The notes under the pieces: generated by a model
Database searches by the model: none
Told to the model about the DNA's origin: nothing
The model's input: the letters and a program-made list of their open reading frames with translations, nothing else
Part shown: piece after piece, positions 1-6,525 of the stretch
How the letters are laid out: each line of letters opens with the position of its first letter
Numbering within the stretch: the stretch's first letter is position 1
Origin: Acholeplasmatales bacterium
Lineage (GTDB): Bacteria; Bacillota_I; Bacilli_A; Acholeplasmatales; Anaeroplasmataceae
NCBI GenBank assembly: GCA_016288675.1
Contig: JAEELC010000147.1
Location: 1 to 9,095, forward strand
Reading direction: 5' to 3'
Length of the DNA: 9,095 nt
Translations under genes and position numbers: made by a program

Positions 1-349
1 ACATTAAAAAAACATTTTCATATTGAGTTAAATCTAAAATATAAAAATAAATAAAATTATCAACTATCTTTTTCTTAATTGAATAATTAAGTTTCTTAGA
101 ATCATTTGAAACTAAATTTATTACAGAAGATTCTTGATGCGTATCAATAATCCAATTAATAAGTTCATCATTATCAACATAATTTTTGTTAATATTATGA
201 TCGTTTAAGAATTTTGATAAGAATTCTTCTACCGTTTCATTATTACAATATAAATTATAATCTTTTCTAGCATCAATACGCATATTAGTAAGATTACATA
301 CACCTATAACATCATTTATGAATCCTTTAAATTTGCTAAACTTTTCCAT
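1..349 (-). CDS. Hypothetical protein, N-terminal 116 residues (3' end outside window)
   Basis: An open frame without a stop starts at ATG 349-347 and runs off the left edge. The start is supported by an AAGG-containing Shine-Dalgarno site (about 360-354) just upstream and by a well-spaced promoter at 410-382. The protein begins MEKFSKFKGFINDVIG and is rich in Asn, Lys and Ile. It has no signal peptide or clear membrane segment; a mildly hydrophobic aromatic stretch lies around residues 97-107 (VDNFIYFYILD). I do not recognise the family and assign no function. It is the first gene of its own transcription unit, separated from carD by a terminator. That the frame is real is fairly sure: it has 116 sense codons in AT-rich DNA, plus a promoter and a ribosome site in the right places. 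Confidence 0.7.
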   Translation of the reverse strand, partial: MEKFSKFKGFINDVIGVCNLTNMRIDARKDYNLYCNNETVEEFLSKFLNDHNINKNYVDNDELINWIIDTHQESSVINLVSNDSKKLNYSIKKKIVDNFIYFYILDLTQYENVFLM

Positions 350-381
350 ATACTTACCTTTTTTCTATATTTTATAAATAT

Positions 382-410
382 ATTTTATGATATTGTATAG
401 TTTTAATCAA
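382..410 (-). promoter_or_regulatory. Promoter of the left-edge hypothetical gene
   Basis: On the minus strand TTGATT (410-405) and TAAAAT (387-382) are separated by exactly 17 nt, giving a good vegetative sigma-type promoter. The predicted transcript start is near 375, about 25 nt before the ATG at 349. The -35 box lies directly after the U-rich tail of the carD terminator, so the two units are packed end to end. Confidence 0.65.
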
Positions 411-459
411 GATAAAATAAGAAAGCTAATTCCTATTATAAAATAGAAATTAGCTTTCT
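411..459 (-). terminator. Intrinsic terminator of carD
   Basis: A 12-bp perfect stem (459-448 with 431-420, arms AGAAAGCTAATT and its complement) continues after one mismatch into a 5-bp inner stem (CTATT/AATAG) with a 4-nt loop. On the minus strand it is followed by the tail TTATTTTATC. It starts 18 nt after the carD stop codon. The tail on the plus strand is less U-rich, so it serves minus-strand transcription. Confidence 0.85.
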
Positions 460-476
460 AAAGTTTAGTTTCAATA

Positions 477-971
477 TTATAAGTTATAATAATCTAAAAC
501 ATTTAAGTCAGACCATTTATTAGATATATATTTTGCAACATCCTTAAAATCAATTTCAAGAACACGAGCAAATTCATTAAATAATAAATCAAGAGATTTA
601 TGAAAGAAATCCAAATCACGTGTTGAAAGTCCGCCTTTAATCTTGTTGTCTTTCTTATATTTATATTGATTATAAATAGTTTTTAATTCACGCAAAATAA
701 GTTCAGGAGTAGGATTCTTTTTGATACTAGCATATTTATTTTCTCTAGTAATAAATTTAGTTATCCATGTAGTTTTATAATCCTTAACTTCATCAATAAT
801 TTTATCAACTTCATCCTTTTTCAACAACGGTCTTATATTCTTAGAATCTGATGCTAATTGAATGACACCACGGCAGCCATAAAGTGGCTCAATGTAGACC
901 AAATCAGGTGAACATTCCACAATTTTAGAAACACCAAAATTGTTAAGATATATAATTTCATTTGGTTTCAT
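477..971 (-). CDS. CarD family transcriptional regulator (RNA polymerase-binding)
   Basis: A 164-residue protein with the two-part CarD/CdnL layout. Residues 1-57 form the RNA polymerase-interacting domain shared with the transcription-repair factor TRCF, including the GVSKIVE strand, a Gly at 36 and the characteristic 'NIRPLLKKDEVDKII' end (45-59). Residues about 65-153 form the all-helical DNA-binding part, with a conserved-looking Trp at 69 and the late motif GLSTRDLDFFHKSLDLLFNE (114-133). Proteins of this family bind the RNA polymerase beta subunit and stabilise the open complex at promoters; in Firmicutes the role is less well defined. The length matches the family. The start is fixed by a strong AGAAGGAGG site (988-980) ending 8 nt before the ATG. 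The gene is monocistronic, with its own promoter (1078-1050) and terminator (459-420). Oddly, a terminator hairpin lies in the short leader. The family call is confident; the gene's targets are unknown. Confidence 0.88.
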   Translation of the reverse strand: MKPNEIIYLNNFGVSKIVECSPDLVYIEPLYGCRGVIQLASDSKNIRPLLKKDEVDKIIDEVKDYKTTWITKFITRENKYASIKKNPTPELILRELKTIYNQYKYKKDNKIKGGLSTRDLDFFHKSLDLLFNEFARVLEIDFKDVAKYISNKWSDLNVLDYYNL

Positions 972-999
972 TTCGTTAATCCTCCTTCTTTTAAAAATG

Positions 1000-1036
1000 A
1001 AAAAAAGCGTAAACGGTATTATTTCCCGGTTTACGC
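1000..1036 (-). terminator. Intrinsic terminator after the GNAT-ROK-DUF1275 operon, lying in the carD leader
   Basis: An 8-bp perfect stem, GCGTAAAC (1036-1029) with GTTTACGC (1014-1007), can be extended inward by GG/CC pairs with a bulge. On the minus strand it is followed at once by seven T (1006-1000). It is 62 nt past the stop codon of the DUF1275 gene. The predicted carD transcript start (about 1043) lies just upstream of it, so the hairpin also opens the carD mRNA and could act there as an attenuator or a 5'-protective stem. Confidence 0.85.
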
Positions 1037-1049
1037 CAAATACAATTTA

Positions 1050-1078
1050 ATAATAACATTATTATTTTAATTCTTCAA
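1050..1078 (-). promoter_or_regulatory. Promoter of carD
   Basis: TTGAAG (1078-1073) and TATTAT (1055-1050) are spaced by exactly 17 nt, with an extended -10 TG at 1058-1057 (TGTTATTAT). The predicted start is near 1043-1041. This is the only good promoter between the DUF1275 stop codon (1098) and the carD ATG (971), and it is upstream of the terminator hairpin rather than downstream of it. Confidence 0.65.
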
Positions 1079-1097
1079 GATTTATTTGCTATTTATT

Positions 1098-1787
1098 TTA
1101 CGAATTTAGTTTGTTACAATCTTGTGAGTCATCTGTATCATTTAAAACCATTATACAAATTCCAATCACAAGTGGAATTATTGTAAATCCTATTGCATAA
1201 ATATCTAAAGATTTAGAAAGTAAAAATGAAATAATAGAACCAATTATGAAGCTAATAATAAGTATAATATATAATCCTAATTCTTTTAAATATTTCTTAT
1301 CTTTAAAGTAGGAATACTTAGCTAAAGCTTGTCCTGAACTCTTAAGATTACCTGTACACATTGTTGTTGCAACATTAAATCCTTTAATTTTTCTAAAGGA
1401 ATGTAATTGCATACCAGCTGCAAAGCTTACTAGCATATTAGAAATAAAATTATAATCTCCTTGTTTAACAAACATAGCTGGAATTATTACTGCTATTTCT
1501 AATATTATTATTAATTGTCTCCAATGAAATTTCTTATATTTTTTTAATTTTAATTCAATAAGAGTAGCTATAAATACCCCCATAAAAAATGAAGAAATAG
1601 GAATTAAATACATTAATCCTTTAATAATATTTCCATTTATTAGATTATATCCTAATAAAATCATATTACCTGTTTGCATTGTAGCAAATGTACCACCGCG
1701 CATATAATAACTATAAGCATCAAAGGCACCACTAGCAATTAGTAAAAATATAGCAAGAATTAAGCTTTCAGATTTTTGTTTATTCAT
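1098..1787 (-). CDS. YoaK/DUF1275 family integral membrane protein
   Basis: A 229-residue hydrophobic protein with about six predicted membrane segments (roughly residues 8-28, 57-79, 91-107, 113-130, 170-190 and 195-215). Two family hallmarks are clear: 'SGAFDAYSYYMRGGTFATMQTGN' in the first segment region (19-41) and 'HSFRKIKGFNVATTMCTGNL' (129-148). These identify the YoaK/DUF1275 family, whose biochemical role is not established. The ATG overlaps the stop of the upstream sugar kinase in a TAATG junction, and no Shine-Dalgarno site is visible before it, so translation probably depends on coupling to the kinase. It is the last gene of the GNAT-ROK-DUF1275 operon and is followed by a strong terminator. 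Its position makes a link to import or export of the kinase substrate conceivable, but nothing in the sequence shows transport. Confidence 0.85.
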   Translation of the reverse strand: MNKQKSESLILAIFLLIASGAFDAYSYYMRGGTFATMQTGNMILLGYNLINGNIIKGLMYLIPISSFFMGVFIATLIELKLKKYKKFHWRQLIIILEIAVIIPAMFVKQGDYNFISNMLVSFAAGMQLHSFRKIKGFNVATTMCTGNLKSSGQALAKYSYFKDKKYLKELGLYIILIISFIIGSIISFLLSKSLDIYAIGFTIIPLVIGICIMVLNDTDDSQDCNKLNS

Positions 1788-2647
1788 TATAGATACATTG
1801 CGGCATATATACCTGCATGATTACTTAAAGAAGCCTTTGTAATACTACAAGTATCCTTAAGTCCGTCAAAGGTATTCATCTTATAATATTTAATAACCTT
1901 ATCAAGGAATAAATCACTAGCAAGTGATAAGCCTCCTCCTATTCTAAAATCATTTATTGCAAGTATAGTATTAATATTAGAAATTAATACTCCTAAATAT
2001 CTAGCGAAATGTTCTACATTCTTAATTGCATCTATATCATTTTGTTCATATAGATCAAATAATTGTTTACTATTTAAATTAGTCTTATGCTTAAGATTAT
2101 ATTCTAGCGGCATAGTCTTAGCTGAGCAATATGTTTCAGCACAGCCATATCTACCACAGCCACAATGACGAGCATGTGGACCAAATTCAATCTTTACATG
2201 TCCTATTTCAGCTGCATATCCATTTTTATTGTACAAGTTTCCATCAATAACAATACCACCACCAACACCAGTACCTAATGTAATTAAGACTAAATCCTTA
2301 GTGTTAGTTGCACGAGCTTCTGCAAGTGCTGCTAGATTAGCGTCATTGTCAATTAATATATCCTTGCAATTTAATTCAGCACTAAATTCTTCATATAAAT
2401 TCAAACCTGTAATATTGCAATTAGGAGCTAATTCAACAATATTGTTTTTAATAACACCTGGTACACATATAACATAATGTGTAATTAAATTACTATTCTT
2501 CTTTTCTTTTATAGCTTCAGCTATTTCTTTGACAAAGGCTTCCTTGTTTTTAGGAGTTTTTATATGAAATTCATAAAATAATTTTTGGTCATTAAAAAAT
2601 CCAAATTTTACATTAGTACCACCAATATCAATACCACATTTAATCAT
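1787..2647 (-). CDS. ROK family sugar kinase
   Basis: A 286-residue cytoplasmic kinase of the ROK family (ATP-dependent phosphorylation of glucose, N-acetylmannosamine, allose or a similar sugar). Visible motifs in order: ATP-binding DIGGTN (7-12), the catalytic Asp in 'IDNDANLAALAE' (Asp102), phosphate-binding GTGVGGG (125-131), and EIGH (147-150) followed by the zinc motif CGCGRYGC with Cys162, Cys164 and Cys169. A second glycine-rich stretch, RIGGGL, lies at 235-240. There is no N-terminal DNA-binding domain, so it is a kinase and not a ROK repressor. The start is supported by TAGGAG (2659-2654), in which the ribosome site overlaps the stop codon of the GNAT gene. Substrate cannot be read from the sequence; glucokinase is the default, and no sugar-specific neighbour narrows the choice. 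Confidence 0.88.
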   Translation of the reverse strand: MIKCGIDIGGTNVKFGFFNDQKLFYEFHIKTPKNKEAFVKEIAEAIKEKKNSNLITHYVICVPGVIKNNIVELAPNCNITGLNLYEEFSAELNCKDILIDNDANLAALAEARATNTKDLVLITLGTGVGGGIVIDGNLYNKNGYAAEIGHVKIEFGPHARHCGCGRYGCAETYCSAKTMPLEYNLKHKTNLNSKQLFDLYEQNDIDAIKNVEHFARYLGVLISNINTILAINDFRIGGGLSLASDLFLDKVIKYYKMNTFDGLKDTCSITKASLSNHAGIYAAMYL

Positions 2648-2656
2648 ATATTTCTC

Positions 2657-3112
2657 CTATAATATTTCTTCTAAAGTTGTTTCTAAAGGTAATAATCCTA
2701 AAGAGTTATAAAAAGACTTAGCCTTTTCATTAAAATTCCAAACATTTAATGTTATAGAATTACAGCAATTCTCTTTAGCATATTTTTTTACAAAATCATA
2801 TAGCATGTGACCTATATTTTTTCCTCTTACAGCTTCATCAACGCAAAAATCATCAATAAAAAATGTCTTCCGATACATCATATGTGTCGCATTAGTTTCT
2901 TTAATAAGACCAAAGATATATCCTTCTACTTCATCATTTTCATTGACATAAACAAAGATTGGTTCATTCTTTATTTTAATTTCTAATTCTTTCTTATTAT
3001 ATTTACTACATTTTTTAAAGATATCTGGTCTTCCATTAACATGTACTAAATTAACTTGATTTAAAAGAATTAAAATTTTATCAAGATCCTTGTTTAAAGC
3101 TTTACGTATCAT
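2657..3112 (-). CDS. GNAT family N-acetyltransferase
   Basis: A 151-residue single-domain acetyltransferase that would transfer an acetyl group from acetyl-CoA to an amine. The acetyl-CoA pyrophosphate loop is 'VDEAVRGKNIGHMLYDFV' (91-108), matching the R/Q-x-x-G-x-G/A pattern with Gly97 and Gly101. The late motif NFNEKAKSFYNSLGL (126-140) is the usual GNAT element carrying the conserved Asn, Ala, Phe-Tyr and Gly. The N-terminus (MIRKALNKDLDKILILLNQV) has the typical strand-helix opening. The ribosome site AGAGGT (3122-3117) is well placed before the ATG. The substrate is not identifiable. It is the first gene of a three-gene operon; its stop codon lies 9 nt before the ROK kinase start. Confidence 0.85.
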   Translation of the reverse strand: MIRKALNKDLDKILILLNQVNLVHVNGRPDIFKKCSKYNKKELEIKIKNEPIFVYVNENDEVEGYIFGLIKETNATHMMYRKTFFIDDFCVDEAVRGKNIGHMLYDFVKKYAKENCCNSITLNVWNFNEKAKSFYNSLGLLPLETTLEEIL

Positions 3113-3123
3113 ACTGTACCTCT

Positions 3124-3166
3124 AAAAAAACTCTCTTATAACATTATTATATTATATAAGAGAGTT
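3124..3166 (-). terminator. Intrinsic terminator of guaBA
   Basis: A 12-bp perfect stem, AACTCTCTTATA (3166-3155) with its complement (3140-3129), has a 14-nt AT loop. On the minus strand the run of seven T at 3130-3124 overlaps the foot of the stem. It begins 12 nt after the guaA stop. The ribosome binding site of the GNAT gene follows directly after the T run. Confidence 0.9.
3135..3143 (-). promoter_or_regulatory. Candidate extended -10 of the GNAT operon inside the guaA terminator
   Basis: TGTTATAAG (3143-3135) reads as an extended -10 (TGn plus TATAAG, 5 of 6 matches). It lies in the loop and 3' arm of the guaA terminator and would start transcription near 3128, about 16 nt before the GNAT ATG. 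There is no convincing -35 box, and the usually conserved final T is G, so the call is weak. The alternative is that the operon is fed by read-through from guaA. Confidence 0.3.
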
Positions 3167-3178
3167 AAAATATAGTTT

Positions 3179-4711
3179 TTATTCAAATTCAATTGTTGCA
3201 GGTGGTTTACTTGTTACATCATAAAGTACACGATTAACACCAGGCACTTCATTTACAATACGAGTTGAAACACGCGCAAGAACATCATAAGGAATACGTG
3301 CAAAATCTGCAGTCATTCCATCAATTGAGGTTACACCACGAATAGCTACAGCATAAGAATAAGTACGTTCATCACCCATTACACCAACACTTTGCATATT
3401 TGTTAAGGCTGTAAAGTATTGCCAAATATCTTTTTCTAAGTGAGCTTTAGCTATTTCTTCTCTTAAAATCGCATCACTATCTTGAACAATTCTAATTTTA
3501 TCTTTAGTAATAGAACCAATAATTCTAATCGCAAGACCTGGTCCTGGGAATGGTTGACGCCATACTATTTCATATGGAAGACCTAGTTCTAATCCTAAGG
3601 CTCTAACTTCATCCTTAAATAGACAGTTTAATGGTTCTATAAGCTTAAATTTCATATCTATAGGAAGGCCACCTACATTATGGTGGGCTTTAATACGAGA
3701 TGCTGTACCTGTACCAGATTCAATTACATCTGTATATAATGTTCCTTGTGCTAGAAAATCAAATTCACCTAGCTTTTTTGATTCATCATCGAAGCAATAA
3801 ACAAATTCATTACCTATGATTTTTCTTTTTTGTTCAGGCTCTACTACATCTTTAAGCTTACTTAAAAAGCGAGAGCTAGCATTAATTCTAACAACATTCA
3901 TGTCAAAAGGTTTTAATGAATTCATAACAAGGTCTCCTTCGTTTTTACGAAGCATACCATGATCAATAAACATGCAAGTTAATTGTTTACCAATAGCTTT
4001 ATTCAATAATACAGCTACTACTGTACTATCAACTCCACCTGATAAACCGCATAATACCTTCTTATTTCCAACAGTCTTTCTAATTAATTCTATTTGTTCA
4101 TTAATATAATTACTCATAGACCAATTTGGATTAGCTTTACAAATATTGAATACAAAGTTTGCAATTAAATCTAATCCAAATTCAGAATTTCTAACTTCAG
4201 GATGGAATTGTACAGCATAGATATTTTTATCTTTAGCTTCAATTGCAGCAGGTAAATTATCACTTGATAGCGCAACAATATCAAAGCCAGTCGGTATTTG
4301 TGATACATAATCACCGTGACTCATCCAAACATTTTGAGAATTAGGTAATGTATCAAAAAGATTAGATTTTTTAATAATACTAATCTTATTTAATCCATAT
4401 TCTCTAACCTTACCTTTTTCAATCACACCATTAAATTTTTTACTAATTAATTGCATTCCGTAACAAATTCCAAGTACTGGAATACCTAAATTAAAGATTT
4501 CACTATCAACATCAAAAGCGTCTACATCATATACAGATTTAGGTCCACCTGAGAAAATGATTCCTTTAACATTAGTCATTTCCTTAATTTCACTAGCCCT
4601 AATTGTATGAGGTAGTAATTGACTATAAACATGCTTATCTCTAATACGACGAGCAATTAATTGATTATACTGACTACCAAAATCTAAAACAATAATCTTA
4701 TCGTAATCCAT
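3179..4711 (-). CDS. guaA: GMP synthase (glutamine-hydrolysing)
   Basis: A 510-residue enzyme converting XMP, ATP and glutamine to GMP, the last step of guanine nucleotide synthesis. Residues 1-190 form the class I glutamine amidotransferase domain with its triad Cys83 (GICYG), His170 and Glu172 (QFHPEV). Residues about 205-390 form the ATP pyrophosphatase domain with the PP-loop LSGGVDST (223-230) and the [11 protein letters not shown] segment (248-258). The C-terminal dimerisation domain carries [12 protein letters not shown] and ends in KPPATIEFE, as in the family. The length is normal and no key residue is missing. The ATG lies 2 nt after the guaB stop, and its ribosome site (AAGGAT) is inside the guaB 3' end, so the pair is co-transcribed and probably translationally coupled under the upstream guanine riboswitch. 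Confidence 0.97.
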   Translation of the reverse strand: MDYDKIIVLDFGSQYNQLIARRIRDKHVYSQLLPHTIRASEIKEMTNVKGIIFSGGPKSVYDVDAFDVDSEIFNLGIPVLGICYGMQLISKKFNGVIEKGKVREYGLNKISIIKKSNLFDTLPNSQNVWMSHGDYVSQIPTGFDIVALSSDNLPAAIEAKDKNIYAVQFHPEVRNSEFGLDLIANFVFNICKANPNWSMSNYINEQIELIRKTVGNKKVLCGLSGGVDSTVVAVLLNKAIGKQLTCMFIDHGMLRKNEGDLVMNSLKPFDMNVVRINASSRFLSKLKDVVEPEQKRKIIGNEFVYCFDDESKKLGEFDFLAQGTLYTDVIESGTGTASRIKAHHNVGGLPIDMKFKLIEPLNCLFKDEVRALGLELGLPYEIVWRQPFPGPGLAIRIIGSITKDKIRIVQDSDAILREEIAKAHLEKDIWQYFTALTNMQSVGVMGDERTYSYAVAIRGVTSIDGMTADFARIPYDVLARVSTRIVNEVPGVNRVLYDVTSKPPATIEFE

Positions 4712-4713
4712 AA

Positions 4714-6180
4714 TTAATCCTTAAAATAATTAGGCGCTTCTACTGTAATATCTACATCATGTGGATGACTTTCCTTTAAACCACTTGCTGTAATACGTAC
4801 AAATACTGCCTTTTCCTTCAATTCTTTAATATTTTGACTTCCACAATATCCCATACCAGAACGAATTCCTCCGCATAATTGATAAATAGTATCACTTAAT
4901 TGACCTTTAAAAGGAACACGTCCTTCAATACCTTCTGGAACAAGCTTTTTAGCTTGTGTATTTTTATTTTGGAAATATCTATCAGCAGAGCCACGCTTCA
5001 TTGCAGCTAAGCTTCCCATACCAACATATACCTTAAATTTTCTACCTTGGTAAATAACTTCATCTCCAGGAGCTTCCGAACAACCAGCAAGCATTGAACC
5101 AAGCATTACACAGTCTCCACCAGCTGCTAAAGCTTTTACAATATCACCGCTTTGTTTAATTCCTCCATCAGCAATAACACAAACACCACGTGTTTTACAA
5201 TATTCATATACATCACCAACTGCAGTAATTTGTGGTACACCAACACCAGCAATAATACGAGTTGTACATATTGAACCAGGTCCAATACCAACCTTTACGC
5301 AATCAACACCTGCATCAATCAAATGACGTGCGGCTTCAACTGTTACAATATTACCAGCAATTAAATCAAGATTAGGATATGCTTGTCTAATTTTCTTAAC
5401 AACATTAATTACATTTAAAGAATCACCATGCGCAGAATCAACTGTAATTACATCTACTCCTGCTTCAACTAAAGCCTTAACTCTATCTAAAGTATCTGCA
5501 CCAACACCTACTGCTGCACCAACTCTAAGTCTTCCTTTTGAATCCTTACAAGCATTAGGGAATTCTTTTACATTATCAATATCTTTTGAAGTAATAAGTC
5601 CAATTAAATGATTAGTCTCATCAACAATAGGTAGCTTTTCTACTCTATTCTTATATAAAATAGCTTTTGCCTCATCTAATGTAGTACCAGGACGTGCAGT
5701 AATTAGAGGCATTTTAGTCATATGTTCAGTTACTGGTGAATCATCAATAGAAACATATTTCATATCTCTATTAGTAATAATACCTTTTAATACATTCTCT
5801 TTATCAACAACTGGAAGACCAGAAATTCTATATTGGCACATTAAATCATAAGCTTCTTTAATTGTATGATTTTCAGTTAAAGTGATAGGATTTGTGATCA
5901 TACCAGCTTCATTCTTCTTAACTAAATCAACTTCATGAGCTTGATCTTCTATACTCATATTCTTATGAATAAAACCAAGACCACCTTCACGAGCTAACGC
6001 TATTGCTAGCTTCGATTCTGTAACTGTATCCATTGCCGCAGATACAATCGGAATATTAAGTTCAATATTTTTTGTTAAATGAGTTTTTAAATCAATTTGC
6101 ATACCAACAACCTCACTATATTGTGGTACTAGTAAAACGTCATCATAAGTTAGACCCTGTCTTACATTATCAAATTTCAT
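4714..6180 (-). CDS. guaB: IMP dehydrogenase
   Basis: A 488-residue enzyme oxidising IMP to XMP with NAD+, the committed step to GMP. The TIM-barrel is split by two CBS domains at about residues 93-149 and 153-210. The catalytic loop GPGSICTTR holds the nucleophile Cys305, and GSADRYFQ places the Arg401-Tyr402 dyad at the numbering familiar from 488-residue bacterial IMP dehydrogenases. 'MGSLAAM' and the flap '[12 protein letters not shown]' are also present. I chose ATG 6180-6178 over the in-frame GTG at 6198-6196: AAAGGA (6194-6189) is correctly spaced for the ATG, while the GTG overlaps that site, and the ATG gives the standard N-terminus ([13 protein letters not shown]). It is the first gene of guaBA, preceded by a riboswitch and terminator. 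Confidence 0.97.
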   Translation of the reverse strand: MKFDNVRQGLTYDDVLLVPQYSEVVGMQIDLKTHLTKNIELNIPIVSAAMDTVTESKLAIALAREGGLGFIHKNMSIEDQAHEVDLVKKNEAGMITNPITLTENHTIKEAYDLMCQYRISGLPVVDKENVLKGIITNRDMKYVSIDDSPVTEHMTKMPLITARPGTTLDEAKAILYKNRVEKLPIVDETNHLIGLITSKDIDNVKEFPNACKDSKGRLRVGAAVGVGADTLDRVKALVEAGVDVITVDSAHGDSLNVINVVKKIRQAYPNLDLIAGNIVTVEAARHLIDAGVDCVKVGIGPGSICTTRIIAGVGVPQITAVGDVYEYCKTRGVCVIADGGIKQSGDIVKALAAGGDCVMLGSMLAGCSEAPGDEVIYQGRKFKVYVGMGSLAAMKRGSADRYFQNKNTQAKKLVPEGIEGRVPFKGQLSDTIYQLCGGIRSGMGYCGSQNIKELKEKAVFVRITASGLKESHPHDVDITVEAPNYFKD

Positions 6181-6218
6181 ATTTTGTTTCCTTTCCACTT
6201 GTAAATGAATTTAATTAT

Positions 6219-6251
6219 AAAAAAAACAGCATCAAAAAAATCAATGCTGTT
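6219..6251 (-). terminator. Leader (attenuator) terminator of guaBA
   Basis: AACAGCAT (6251-6244) pairs with ATGCTGTT (6232-6225), with a loop rich in T, and is followed by a run of eight T (6226-6219). It lies 39 nt before the guaB ATG and downstream of the purine aptamer, so it is the off-state element of a transcriptional riboswitch. The loop itself contains seven T. Confidence 0.85.
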
Positions 6252-6282
6252 ATAATGTTCTGTTTCCTTTTAAATTCATCAT
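6250..6282 (-). CDS. Possible 10-residue leader peptide MMNLKGNRTL
   Basis: ATG 6282-6280 opens a short frame ending in TAA at 6252-6250. AAAGGA (6296-6291) stands 8 nt upstream, a correctly spaced Shine-Dalgarno site of the same quality as that of guaB. The stop codon overlaps the first bases of the terminator stem, so a ribosome finishing this ORF would cover the 5' arm. The start codon lies in one arm of a 7-bp hairpin (CATACTT 6315-6309 with AAGTATG 6286-6280), with the ribosome site in its loop. The peptide has no run of a single amino acid. A chance ORF of 10 codons is possible, so confidence is modest. Confidence 0.4.
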   Translation of the reverse strand: MMNLKGNRTL

Positions 6283-6343
6283 ACTTCTAGTCCTTTCTAT
6301 TGGATTGCAAGTATGCTAAAAGAAAAGATATATCTTAAATTTT

Positions 6344-6412
6344 AACATGTAGTCCTCAAATTTCGGTTCAAGGGTAGAGACTCGCTTTCCAATTAAAGCT
6401 ATTATACAAGTT
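6344..6412 (-). ncRNA. Guanine-class purine riboswitch aptamer
   Basis: The minus strand carries the purine aptamer core in order. J1/2 is UAUAAU (6406-6401). P2 is GCUUU/AAAGC (6399-6395 with 6388-6384), with an L2 loop ending in GG. J2/3 is UCUCUACC (6380-6373). P3 is CCUUGAA with UUUGAGG (6373-6367 with 6360-6354), with an L3 loop beginning CC, able to form the L2-L3 kissing pairs. J3/1 is ACUA (6353-6350). P1 pairs 6412-6406 with 6350-6344, with one U-U mismatch. The ligand-reading base is C (6352), the position that is C in guanine and U in adenine aptamers; the equivalents of U22, U47 and U51 are all U. Guanine binding would stabilise P1 and favour the terminator at 6251-6219, shutting off guaBA. 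Both loops are 6 nt in my alignment where 7 is usual. Confidence 0.85.
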
Positions 6413-6418
6413 TATTTT

Positions 6419-6446
6419 ATTTTAACACATTTGTAATTTTTATCAA
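6419..6446 (-). promoter_or_regulatory. Promoter of the guaBA operon
   Basis: TTGATA (6446-6441) and TAAAAT (6424-6419) are spaced by 16 nt, with an extended -10 TG at 6427-6426. The predicted start is near 6412, which places the first transcribed base at the foot of the riboswitch P1 stem, as expected for a leader riboswitch. No gene is encoded between here and the guaB start except the possible leader peptide. Confidence 0.7.
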
Positions 6447-6496
6447 TATATTATAAAAATGAAAACACTTTCTATTATTCATATTATTTAATATTT

Positions 6497-6522
6497 AAAA
6501 ATGCAGCAAAAATTGCTGCATT
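6497..6522 (-). terminator. Intrinsic terminator of gpsA
   Basis: A 10-bp perfect stem, AATGCAGCAA (6522-6513) with TTGCTGCATT (6509-6500), has a 3-nt loop and runs into five T (6501-6497) on the minus strand. It lies 3 nt after the gpsA stop codon. Confidence 0.87.
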
Positions 6523-6525
6523 AAA

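Noticed and set aside
2229..2477. Plus-strand ORF of 82 codons
   Set aside because: It lies fully inside the ROK kinase gene, opposite conserved motifs, has a low-complexity Ser/Ala/Pro composition and is not part of any plus-strand unit.
6181..6198. GTG start that would lengthen IMP dehydrogenase by six residues
   Set aside because: The GTG overlaps the Shine-Dalgarno site that is correctly spaced for the ATG at 6180-6178, and the shorter protein has the standard 488-residue length.
6072..6290. Plus-strand ORF of 72 codons across the guaB start and leader
   Set aside because: It is antisense to the guaB N-terminus, ribosome site and leader terminator, all of which explain the sequence well; its composition is not protein-like.
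6344..6412. Adenine or 2'-deoxyguanosine class for the purine aptamer
   Set aside because: The discriminator base is C, not U, which excludes adenine. The U51 equivalent is U, whereas 2'-deoxyguanosine aptamers carry C there as far as I recall. Guanine class fits best, also by the guaBA context.
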